From: Bacteroidales bacterium | GTDB lineage: Bacteria; Bacteroidota; Bacteroidia; Bacteroidales; UBA932 | DNA length: 64,000 bases | Direction: 5' to 3' | Assembly: GCA_017454265.1 (NCBI GenBank) | Contig: JAFTDJ010000049.1 | Span: forward strand, 1 to 64,000 | Shown here: positions 1 to 7,259 of the stretch, in pieces | Numbering within the stretch: position 1 is the stretch's first letter | How the letters are laid out: each line of letters begins with the position of its first letter | Position numbers and translations under genes: made by a program | Notes under the pieces: model-generated | Databases searched by the model: none | What the model saw: the letters and a program-made list of their open reading frames with translations, nothing else | Told to the model about the DNA's origin: nothing

Positions 1-195
1 CAGCCAGAGCTATTACAGGTGATTGACAAGAAGTCATGCAAAATTCACAGTCCCTCCGAGCTGCCTACACCACTTAGGAACAAAGATAAAAAGAACACCG
101 TAACCCCACATTGGAATCACAGTGCAAATCTAAAAGCAAAGCTCCGTGTCTTTGTGCAGGATCTGCGCCAGCTATGTCTTCTGGCCGCGAGAACT

Positions 196-238
196 CGTCC
201 ACAAAAACGGCCCCTGTTGTGGATGGGAGGCGAAAAAA
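196..238. repeat. Direct repeat copy 1 (about 43 bp)
   Basis: The unit begins CGTCCACAAA and ends GGATGGGAGGCGAAAAAA. It closely matches the unit at 247-290, with a period of about 51 bp. Within it, CCACAA and TTGTGG form an imperfect inverted repeat, so each unit could fold. It lies 3' of the minus-strand peptidase gene. Function is unknown; an intergenic repeat family or a processing/termination element are possibilities. Confidence 0.7.
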
Positions 239-246
239 TGATCATC

Positions 247-290
247 CGTCCACAAAACGGGCCTCTGGTGTGGATGGGAGGCAAAAAAAA
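247..290. repeat. Direct repeat copy 2 (about 44 bp)
   Basis: Second copy of the unit at 196-238, from CGTCCACAAAACGGGCC to GGATGGGAGGCAAAAAAAA. Differences are a few substitutions and single-base length changes in the A runs. It keeps the CCACA/TGTGG inverted pair. Confidence 0.7.
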
Positions 291-337
291 TAACGAAGCG
301 ACCGGCATACGAAACTATGCGGGCCCCTCTGAGCCTG

Positions 338-1699
338 CTACCAGTATTTATAAAACAGCGCTATACTCTCCATTCCCCCGAAGAACTGCTTCAGGAGGTA
401 GCTTTCGTTGGGGGAGTGTATTGTGTCCCTCTCCAGGCCGAAGCCCATCAGGAGCGGGTCTATGCCGAGAATCTTCTGTACCTCGGCGAGTACCGCTATG
501 CTGCCGCCGCCGCGTGACGGGACGGGCTCTATGCCGTAAACCTCGGCAATCGCCTTGCTTGCGGCCTTGTAGGCGCTGCTGCTGATGGGGATGAGAAAGC
601 CGTCTCCGCCCTCGCAGGGCTTGACCTCCACCTTGACGCATTTGGGGGCCAGAGATTTGAAATACCTGGCAAACAGCTTCGTGATTTCGGAACTCCTCTG
701 GTCCGGCACCAGGCGCATGGAGATTTTTGCGTGAGCCTCGCTGGGCAACACGGTCTTGGCTCCCTCGCCGATGTAGCCGCCCCAGATGCCGCAGACGTCC
801 AGGCAGGGGCGAATCCCGGTGCGCTCCAGGGTAGTGTAGCCCTTTTCGCCGCGTACGGCGTCTATATCCAGGAAAGCCTTATATTCCTTGATGTCGAACG
901 GTGCCTTGGCAAGCAGCCTGCGGTCGGCGCGCGAAAGTTCCACCACTTTGTCGTAGAAGCCGGGCACGGTGACCCGGCCGTCGGCATCGATCAAAGAAGA
1001 AATCATCTCGCAGAGCACTTGTATGGGGTTTGCGACCGCTCCTCCGTAGTGCCCGGAGTGCAGGTCTTTGTTGGGCCCCGTTACTTTGACCTCCAGGTAG
1101 CTCAGCCCGCGCATCCCGCAGTTGATGGACGGGACTTTCTCACTTATCATTGTGGTGTCGCTTACCAGGCAGATGTCGGCGGCGAGCAGCTTTTTGTGCG
1201 CCTTAATCCAGGCGGGAAGGGAAGGACTTCCTATTTCTTCCTCGCCTTCGAAAAGGAACTTGACGTTATGCTTCAGCCGGCCGCTGCGTATCAGGAACTC
1301 GAACGCCTTGACATGCATGAACAGTTGCCCCTTGTCGTCGTTGGCGCCGCGCCCCCAGATGGCGTCCTGCCCCGTGGCGTCGGGTCCGATTACGGGCTCG
1401 AAGGGATCTGTGCGCCATTTCTCCAGCGGCTCCGGCGGCTGCACGTCGTAGTGGCCGTAAACCAGAACGGTCCTGTCTGCCCCGGAGACTGTCTTCTGCC
1501 CGAAGACCACAGGGTGACCGTCGGTCTCATATACGGCGGCCTCATCGGCTCCGGCCTCCGTCAACAGGCAGGCCAGCCTTTCGGCACAACGGTACATATC
1601 GGCTTTGTGTTCGGCTTTGGCGCTCACGGAAGGGATGCGCAGCAAGGAAAACAACTCATCGAAAAAGCGCTCCTTGTTCTCTTCTATATACTTCTTCAT
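338..1699 (-). CDS. M20 family dipeptidase
   Basis: Predicted cytoplasmic zinc dipeptidase of 453 residues, the usual length for the M20 CNDP/DapE-like group. No signal peptide is seen. The first metal-binding segment YGHYDVQPP lies at residues 81-89 (His83, Asp85). GRGANDDKG near 117-124 carries the bridging Asp, and EGEEEIGS near 151-158 carries the catalytic Glu pair. The lid/dimerisation domain with the SGHYGG-type segment follows in the middle third. The start ATG is the first in frame and is followed by a typical Lys-rich amphipathic N-terminus. It is divergent from the glmM-like gene with only 49 bp between starts. Substrate specificity among dipeptides cannot be read from the sequence. 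Confidence 0.9.
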   Translation of the reverse strand: MKKYIEENKERFFDELFSLLRIPSVSAKAEHKADMYRCAERLACLLTEAGADEAAVYETDGHPVVFGQKTVSGADRTVLVYGHYDVQPPEPLEKWRTDPFEPVIGPDATGQDAIWGRGANDDKGQLFMHVKAFEFLIRSGRLKHNVKFLFEGEEEIGSPSLPAWIKAHKKLLAADICLVSDTTMISEKVPSINCGMRGLSYLEVKVTGPNKDLHSGHYGGAVANPIQVLCEMISSLIDADGRVTVPGFYDKVVELSRADRRLLAKAPFDIKEYKAFLDIDAVRGEKGYTTLERTGIRPCLDVCGIWGGYIGEGAKTVLPSEAHAKISMRLVPDQRSSEITKLFARYFKSLAPKCVKVEVKPCEGGDGFLIPISSSAYKAASKAIAEVYGIEPVPSRGGGSIAVLAEVQKILGIDPLLMGFGLERDTIHSPNESYLLKQFFGGMESIALFYKYW

Positions 1700-1731
1700 T
1701 TTGTAAAGTTAAACATATTTCGTTAAATTTG
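1700..1731 (+). promoter_or_regulatory. Bacteroidota-type promoter for glmM-like operon
   Basis: TTTG at 1700-1703, a 20-nt spacer, then TAAATTTG at 1724-1731 match the Bacteroidota sigma consensus TTTG-N19/21-TANNTTTG. The predicted start of transcription is about 1737, leaving a leader of roughly a dozen bases before the ATG at 1749. Confidence 0.7.
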
Positions 1732-1748
1732 TGCAAGCATTAATTTTT

Positions 1749-3167
1749 ATGGCACTAATCAAATCAATTTCCGGCATCAGGGGCACGATAGGCGGCTCCA
1801 CCGGCGAAAACCTCACTCCGGTAGATATAGTTAAATTCACTTACGCATATTGCAAATGCCTCAAGGAGCGTAAAGCCCCCTTCGGCGACCGGTACAAGGT
1901 TGTGGTGGGTCGGGACGCCCGTCTGTCCGGCGAAATGGTGGAGAACCTGGTGGTCGGCACTCTGATTTCCTGCGGAGTGGACGTGGTGCGCTGCGGCTTT
2001 GCCAGCACTCCCACAACCGAGCTTGCCGTCACCTTCGAGAAGGCCGACGGCGGCATCATTATCACCGCCAGCCACAACCCGCGTCAGTGGAACGCACTCA
2101 AGCTGCTTAACGAGCAGGGTGAATTCCTTACGGCAGTGCAGGGCCAGGCCATCCTGGACTGCGCGGAGAGCGGTGACTTCGAATTCGCTCCCGTGGACGA
2201 ATTGGGCGTAATAGACGATCACGACTTTACCGACGAGCACATAGATGCGGTGCTGGCCCTGCCTGCCGTAGACGTGCCGGCCATTAAGGCGGCGGGCTTC
2301 ACGGTCGTACTTGATGCAATCAACTCCGTGGGAGGTATCATTATGCCACGCCTGCTTAAGCGTCTGGGCGTAAAGTGCATAACGCTCAACGGCGAGCCTA
2401 CGGGTGATTTTGCCCACAATCCCGAGCCGCTCCCCAAGAATCTTACCGAACTCAGCCAAACTGTGGTGCGCGAAAAGGCAGATCTGGGAATCAGCGTGGA
2501 TCCTGACGTGGACCGCCTGGCTTTCATCTGCGAAAACGGCGAACCGTTTGTGGAGGAATACACTCTCGTAGCCGTAGCGGATTACCTTCTGGACGACGCC
2601 GTGAAGAGGGGCGTCAAACCCCTGGCTACAGTGTCTAACCTGAGCAGCAGCAGGGCCCTCCGCGACGTTACGGAGGCTCACGGAGGCACCTATTATGCGG
2701 CAGCCGTCGGCGAGGTGAACGTGACCACCAAGATGCACGAAGTGGGCGCCCTCATTGGCGGTGAGGGTAACGGCGGCGTTATTTATCCCGCCTCGCACTG
2801 CGGACGCGACGCAATGGTGGGAGTTGCCTTGTTCCTCAGCCAGCTCGCCCACAAGAAGATGAGTGCAAGCGCATATAAGGCAAGCCTGCCGCAGTATTTT
2901 ATCGCCAAAAACCGTATCGACCTGAGCGACAGCGCCCTCATAGACCGCATACTCGGTGAGATGAAGGAGCACTTCAGCAATGAGAAAGTGAATACCATAG
3001 ACGGCGTCAAGATAGATTTCGAGGCCTCGCGCCGCTGGGTTCATCTGCGCCGTTCCAACACCGAGCCTATAATCCGTATTTATTCGGAAGCTCCTACCGA
3101 GGCGGAAGCCGAAGCTCTGGCCAATGAAGTTATAGACCTTGCACAAGGAATCATAGGTAATGTTTAG
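1749..3167 (+). CDS. glmM: Phosphoglucosamine mutase-like phosphohexomutase
   Basis: Alpha-D-phosphohexomutase family protein of 472 residues, probably converting glucosamine-6-P to glucosamine-1-P for UDP-GlcNAc synthesis. TASHNP at residues 106-111 holds the phosphoserine (Ser108). The Mg loop DPDVDRLA is near 251-258 and the sugar-binding loop GEGNGG near 338-343. The C-terminal phosphate-binding segment RRSNTEPIIRIYSEA is intact. I start at ATG 1749 (MALIKSISGIRG, the conserved family N-terminus) rather than an in-frame GTG at 1731, which is the last base of the promoter. A phosphomannomutase role cannot be excluded. The next gene overlaps it by 8 bases. Confidence 0.85.
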   Translation: MALIKSISGIRGTIGGSTGENLTPVDIVKFTYAYCKCLKERKAPFGDRYKVVVGRDARLSGEMVENLVVGTLISCGVDVVRCGFASTPTTELAVTFEKADGGIIITASHNPRQWNALKLLNEQGEFLTAVQGQAILDCAESGDFEFAPVDELGVIDDHDFTDEHIDAVLALPAVDVPAIKAAGFTVVLDAINSVGGIIMPRLLKRLGVKCITLNGEPTGDFAHNPEPLPKNLTELSQTVVREKADLGISVDPDVDRLAFICENGEPFVEEYTLVAVADYLLDDAVKRGVKPLATVSNLSSSRALRDVTEAHGGTYYAAAVGEVNVTTKMHEVGALIGGEGNGGVIYPASHCGRDAMVGVALFLSQLAHKKMSASAYKASLPQYFIAKNRIDLSDSALIDRILGEMKEHFSNEKVNTIDGVKIDFEASRRWVHLRRSNTEPIIRIYSEAPTEAEAEALANEVIDLAQGIIGNV

Positions 3168-4218
3168 CTTCCGTACCACACCCATTGCAGACCAGCCGGA
3201 CAGGACGCTCCTTGAGGGACGTGTGGCTTGCTTCTGTACGCCTAATTGCTGGGACAGTGCGACTCAGACTTACCTTTACGACATTTTCCGGCGCAGGGGG
3301 AACCTGGTGCGCCTGTTCACCCCGTCCGGAGCCGAGCTGGACCCTGCCGCCGGGCACATCGACTTCGGCGCCGGGGACCTCGAGGGCCTGGATGCAGTTG
3401 TGGTTGAGATTCAGGATGTGGGGTCGCGCTACTTCGGCTATACCCGCGACGTGCTACGCCTTTTGAGTTTCCGGGCCCGTATGGAGGAGGGACCGTCGGT
3501 CTATATCGTGGACCATATCAATCCGGCCGGAAGAGTGGTGGAGGGTACGATTCCCGTGCTCGAGCCCGACTCCTGGACGCCCCGTGTAGCGCATCGCCAC
3601 GGGCTCACGCTCGCAGAACTCTGCAACCTGTGGTACGGCGAGATAGGCGCCCAGTTCCCCCTGCACATCATTTCCGCCCTTGCGGCAGGCGTGGGAAAAG
3701 ACCTGCTTCCCTGGACTATTCCGCCGGCACCTGATATGCCCGGCCTGTTCAGCTGCGATATGTACAGCGGGGGCGCTCTCTGGATTGCCACGTCGATTTC
3801 TGCAGGACTCGGCACCAGCAGGCCTTATGAGTATATAGGAGCTCCCTTCTTGAGCAATTCTTCCATTCCTCCGAGCCCTCAGGGCGTGCTTATGCGTCCC
3901 TGTTCGTTTACTCCGTCTGCCGGCAAGTATGTCGGGCAGGTGTGCAACGGCTATCAAATTATACTTTTGCCCGGGGCGCAGTACCATTCGCTTCTGCACA
4001 CGCTGCAACTGATGCGCTGGTTCGCAGACCGGGATTCGCGCTTTGAGATTACGCAGGAACTGCTGGACCGCATAGACGACCCCGTGATCAGCGAGTATCT
4101 GTACGGCCGCATCACTTTCGATATCGTGCAGGAGCACGTGAAGCTTGAAGAACAGAAATGGATTCGCAAGGCAAAGCGCTATGTTCTTTACGAAGATTTA
4201 CCATATAGAATGAAATGA
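3160..4218 (+). CDS. DUF1343 / NamZ-like exo-beta-N-acetylmuramidase
   Basis: A 352-residue member of the DUF1343 family, whose characterised member (NamZ, Bacillus YbbC) removes MurNAc from the non-reducing end of peptidoglycan glycans. The signature VVVEIQDVGSRYFGY near residues 86-100 and the VDHINPAGR segment near 121-129 match the family core. The usual signal peptide of secreted relatives is not visible, and the protein begins MFSFRTTPIADQPDR. The coding start overlaps the end of glmM by 8 bases, and its stop overlaps the next start (ATGA). Context fits amino-sugar recycling. Whether it acts in the cytoplasm or is exported by another route is open. Confidence 0.75.
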   Translation: MFSFRTTPIADQPDRTLLEGRVACFCTPNCWDSATQTYLYDIFRRRGNLVRLFTPSGAELDPAAGHIDFGAGDLEGLDAVVVEIQDVGSRYFGYTRDVLRLLSFRARMEEGPSVYIVDHINPAGRVVEGTIPVLEPDSWTPRVAHRHGLTLAELCNLWYGEIGAQFPLHIISALAAGVGKDLLPWTIPPAPDMPGLFSCDMYSGGALWIATSISAGLGTSRPYEYIGAPFLSNSSIPPSPQGVLMRPCSFTPSAGKYVGQVCNGYQIILLPGAQYHSLLHTLQLMRWFADRDSRFEITQELLDRIDDPVISEYLYGRITFDIVQEHVKLEEQKWIRKAKRYVLYEDLPYRMK

Positions 4219-6710
4219 ATATGAAACGGTTGTTTATCATTTTACTGTCTGTGACGTTCGCTGCGTCAGCGTGCAACGAGAACCAGATTGAAGTTATCCT
4301 CGAGCCTGCCAAAGAAGATTTTTCCGGCGGCGAAGGCAGCGAGGCCGACCCTTACAGGATAGCAAGCGCAGAAGATCTTCTGTTCTTGTCTTCCTGTACC
4401 AACGGAAGCAATGCCCAAAAGTATGTTTCTGCCCACTACCTGCAGACGGCAGACATCGACTTGCACGGAGCAGGCTTTACTCCAATAGCCCAGAACAGCT
4501 CTTTCACCGGTTCGTACGATGGAAACGGCAAGACGGTATCTCACCTTGTAATAGCCTCTTCCGCCCAGTTGCCTGCCGGATTTGTGGCAAAGGCTGATGG
4601 CGCAGAAATAAAGAACCTCACCCTGGCCGCTGCAAATATAGACAGCAAGTATGTCTATTGCGGCGCCATTGCAGGGTATGCCGTGAACTCCAGGATTCAG
4701 AACTGCACGGTGAGCGGCCAGGTACGCCAATACACTTCCGGAATTACCGTGGGTGAGGCCAATGTGGGCTATTCCGGCGGCCTGGTGGGCTGGATGGATG
4801 CCTGCGACCTGGCGGACTGCACCATGGACGGTGACGCCACTTTCTACGGAAAGTTCAGCGGCGGATGCGTAGGCTATGCCCGGAATTCTACAATCCGGAA
4901 CGTGCGTGTCACCAAAGATCATACGGTAAATGTCTATTACCATTGGGCCGGAGGTATAGTGGGTAAGGCGGAAGGAGCCAATACGTTAATAAAAGGCTGC
5001 AGCTTCGAGGCCAACCTTACCAATGTAGGCTACATTCTCGGCGGCATCGTGGGCCAGCTGATGGGCGGAAAGGTGGAAGAGTGCGTTTTTGGAAGCTACG
5101 GCAAGATGGGCTCGGACAAGTACTTTGTCGGCGGAATAGTGGGCGCGGCCGTACCGACTGAGGAAATACTGATAGACAAATGCGCCTGTTACGGCGTAGT
5201 CGGCGGCCAGTATTCAGTAGGTGCCGTCGTGGGTTATACCGGCTTCCTTACAAGTTCACTGAAAGTCGCCTCTGCAACAAAGCCGGTGACAGTTTCCAAC
5301 TGCGCCGCTATAGGCGCCGAGGTTACGGCTACCGGAAATAACGGCGGCAGCAACGCCTATTCACTGGTGACCGGCCTGTGCGGATGGACGCACGGCAGCA
5401 GCGTTACAACCATTAAGGGCTGCTATGCGGCACCATCGCTCATCCAGACCACTTCCGTGGGCAACCGCGGGGCTCTGGCCGGTATCAGCGGCTACCAGAA
5501 CTGCACTGGAACTACGGTATATGAAAACTGCTATTCTACCATTACTCCATCCGGCGTGCTGAACAGGGGAGAACAGGTGACTTCCGTGGCAGGAGACTGC
5601 TTCTATGGCGCTATCTACGCCCGCTGCACTCAGCCCACGACCGTGCGCAACTGTTTCTGGGACGAGGCCATGAAGCAGATCGGCCCTGCTGAAGGCAAGA
5701 CAGAGGAAAGCGGCAACGAATCGCTCACCACGGCCCAGCTGAGCGACGGCACCCTGCTTGCGAAACTTCAGGCAACGGCGAACGGCACCAACTGGGTCGC
5801 CGGTACCAACGGTCTTCCTACCATTCAGGGACTTCCCGCCGATCCTAACGTGAAGCCCAAGGCGGCCAAGCGCCTGAGCGTGATAGGCGACTCCATATCT
5901 ACTTTCAAGGGCTGGATCCCCGCCGGGTATTCCGCTCACTATCCTGCTGCCGACGGCACCCTTACGCTGGTGTCTGAGACTTACTGGTACAGGCTGGCGC
6001 ACGACTATATGAAGGACTGTGAATTCGATACCAATATCGCTTTCTCCGGCTCCACCGTGACGAATACCACCGATGAAAACTACAAGGCCCGATACGGCAG
6101 CGCCAGCAACGCCTGGTTCAAGAAGGACTTCACCACGCGTTTTGCGGAGTGCGGCGGCTGCGGTCGTCCCGATATAATCGTAATCCACGGCGGTACAAAC
6201 GACTGGGCTCATAATGCTGACCCTCTTGCTCCAGGAGTTGCCATACGTAACGACGCCGCCAATGCTTACGGCGGTACAGCCCCGTCCGAGGCGGTGATGA
6301 ACGCCATTTATTCTGTCGCCGATGCAGCCAAGACCCGCGCGGAGATTAACGCCCTGCCCGACGGAACATTCTGCGAAGCTTACGTCAAGCTCCTGTGCCA
6401 GATCCGCGAGCGCTATCCCAAGTGCAAGGTTGTCTGTATAATAGGTGACTATCTGAGCCAGAGCGTAGAGCAGTCTGTGCTTCAGATTGCAGCGCGCTAC
6501 GGGGCCAAGACGGTGAACCTTTTCAGGGTCAACGGCTTCAACGACCTTGGCGGCTACAGCCCGGAGACTCTGGCCAACAAGGGCTCTCAGCCCAATATGC
6601 CCAAACATGACTACAGCGGCGATGTAGGCGGCTGCCATCCCGGATCCGAGGCTATGAAATTCATAGCAGAAAAGATATACACCGAGTTGGGTGCCTGGCT
6701 GGAAGAATAG
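4215..6710 (+). CDS. GLUG-repeat lipoprotein with C-terminal SGNH hydrolase domain
   Basis: An 831-residue predicted surface lipoprotein. A signal peptide ends in a lipobox around ASAC (residues 18-21). The N-terminal two thirds (about 40-480) carry repeated Gly/Cys-rich segments such as GGLVGWM, GGIVGKA, GGIVGQL and GAVVGYT, typical of GLUG beta-helical repeats. The last third is an SGNH/GDSL hydrolase: GDSIS near 557 (Ser nucleophile), IHGGTNDW near 656 (oxyanion Asn/Asp) and GGCHPGSEA near 806 (catalytic His). An esterase or carbohydrate deacetylase role is inferred. Start 4215 overlaps the previous stop; ATG 4221 is an equally good start. It closes the glmM-NamZ operon, suggesting cell-wall or glycan processing. 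Confidence 0.8.
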   Translation: MNMKRLFIILLSVTFAASACNENQIEVILEPAKEDFSGGEGSEADPYRIASAEDLLFLSSCTNGSNAQKYVSAHYLQTADIDLHGAGFTPIAQNSSFTGSYDGNGKTVSHLVIASSAQLPAGFVAKADGAEIKNLTLAAANIDSKYVYCGAIAGYAVNSRIQNCTVSGQVRQYTSGITVGEANVGYSGGLVGWMDACDLADCTMDGDATFYGKFSGGCVGYARNSTIRNVRVTKDHTVNVYYHWAGGIVGKAEGANTLIKGCSFEANLTNVGYILGGIVGQLMGGKVEECVFGSYGKMGSDKYFVGGIVGAAVPTEEILIDKCACYGVVGGQYSVGAVVGYTGFLTSSLKVASATKPVTVSNCAAIGAEVTATGNNGGSNAYSLVTGLCGWTHGSSVTTIKGCYAAPSLIQTTSVGNRGALAGISGYQNCTGTTVYENCYSTITPSGVLNRGEQVTSVAGDCFYGAIYARCTQPTTVRNCFWDEAMKQIGPAEGKTEESGNESLTTAQLSDGTLLAKLQATANGTNWVAGTNGLPTIQGLPADPNVKPKAAKRLSVIGDSISTFKGWIPAGYSAHYPAADGTLTLVSETYWYRLAHDYMKDCEFDTNIAFSGSTVTNTTDENYKARYGSASNAWFKKDFTTRFAECGGCGRPDIIVIHGGTNDWAHNADPLAPGVAIRNDAANAYGGTAPSEAVMNAIYSVADAAKTRAEINALPDGTFCEAYVKLLCQIRERYPKCKVVCIIGDYLSQSVEQSVLQIAARYGAKTVNLFRVNGFNDLGGYSPETLANKGSQPNMPKHDYSGDVGGCHPGSEAMKFIAEKIYTELGAWLEE

Positions 6711-6741
6711 TTTGCTTTTTCGGAAAAAAGTGCTAAATTTG
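6711..6741 (+). promoter_or_regulatory. Promoter for rpmE2
   Basis: Exact consensus: TTTG at 6711-6714, 19-nt spacer, TAAATTTG at 6734-6741. The -33 box begins right after the stop of the SGNH lipoprotein. Predicted leader is about 20 nt to the ATG at 6767. Confidence 0.8.
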
Positions 6742-6766
6742 CGCCCGCATTAAAAACTATAGTTTT

Positions 6767-7018
6767 ATGAAACAAGGAATCCATCCCGAAACCTACCGAC
6801 TTGTAGCTTTCAAGGATATGTCCAACGAAGACGTGTTCATCACCCGCAGTTGCGCCAACACCAAGGAGACGATAACTATCGAGGGCGTTGAATATCCTCT
6901 CGTGAAGCTTGAGATTTCCAATACATCTCACCCTTTCTATACCGGCAAGATGAAGATCGTCGATACCGCCGGCCGTGTGGACCAGTTCTACCAGCGTTAC
7001 AAGTCCCGCAAGAAGTAA
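6767..7018 (+). CDS. rpmE2: Ribosomal protein L31 type B
   Basis: An 83-residue large-subunit ribosomal protein. The N-terminus MKQGIHPETY, the SNTSHPFYTGK segment (about 52-62) and the basic tail with FYQRYK identify L31. The CxxC zinc pairs of type A L31 are absent, which defines the zinc-independent type B form. It has its own consensus promoter and is followed by a strong intrinsic terminator, so it is a single-gene unit. Confidence 0.96.
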   Translation: MKQGIHPETYRLVAFKDMSNEDVFITRSCANTKETITIEGVEYPLVKLEISNTSHPFYTGKMKIVDTAGRVDQFYQRYKSRKK

Positions 7019-7038
7019 TTTCCTGCGTTAAGATAGGC

Positions 7039-7074
7039 AAGAGCCCGGAGTTCAAAGAACTTCGGGCTCTTTTT
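7039..7074 (+). terminator. Intrinsic terminator of rpmE2
   Basis: A 15-bp stem with one G-T pair joins AAGAGCCCGGAGTTC (7039-7053) and GAACTTCGGGCTCTT around a 4-base loop, followed by a run of T. Confidence 0.92.
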
Positions 7075-7099
7075 GTGTTGGGTTTTCATCAATTATTTT

Positions 7100-7107
7100 T
7101 AACTTTG
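7100..7107 (+). promoter_or_regulatory. -7 element upstream of small ORF and nuclease lipoprotein
   Basis: TAACTTTG fits TANNTTTG. The base-exact -33 position holds only GTTG (7077-7080), so this is a moderate match. It would start transcription near 7113, just ahead of the small ORF at 7128. Confidence 0.5.
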
Positions 7108-7127
7108 AAAACGCTGGACCGTTGCAA

Positions 7128-7259
7128 ATGAACAGAATACCCTATTGCTCGCCAAAGACCGAGTTGTGCCTGCACATACCCGGAGGGTTGCTGGCGTCCA
7201 GTTTCAACGATAATGATTACACCGAATACCTCGATTATGAAGACGGCGGCTTGCTTTAG
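7128..7259 (+). CDS. Small 43-residue acidic-tail peptide (leader/precursor-like)
   Basis: An ORF of 44 codons including stop, from ATG 7128 to TAG 7257-7259, in a different frame from the lipoprotein whose start it overlaps. It begins MNRIPYCSPKTELCL, has a short hydrophobic core IPGGLLASS and ends in an acidic stretch NDNDYTEYLDYEDGG plus LL. The layout (Tyr-x-x-Pro-x-x-Glu-Leu, then Leu-Leu-x-x-Ser, then Asp/Glu-rich tail) parallels the 40-residue ORF at 43071-43193, which also precedes a fimbrillin-like lipoprotein. I do not recognise a characterised family. It could be a regulatory leader peptide, a secreted peptide or a modified-peptide precursor. Translation is inferred from the resemblance and position only. 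Confidence 0.55.
   Translation: MNRIPYCSPKTELCLHIPGGLLASSFNDNDYTEYLDYEDGGLL

Larger units (their letters stand above)
1..337. other. Gene-free left edge with tandem repeat pair
   Basis: No convincing coding sequence is seen on either strand. Open frames here are short, have no recognisable motif and run across the repeat units. The stretch lies downstream of the minus-strand M20 peptidase. Its only clear structure is the pair of similar units at 196-238 and 247-290. The first 190 bases could be the tail of something cut by the window edge, but nothing supports a specific call. Confidence 0.6.

Noticed and set aside
196..290. CRISPR-like array
   Set aside because: Only two units, a spacer of about 8 bases, and no cas genes.
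19..585. A 188-codon + strand ORF at the left edge
   Set aside because: It crosses the repeats and runs antisense to the well-supported M20 peptidase, with low-complexity Arg/Pro/Cys composition.
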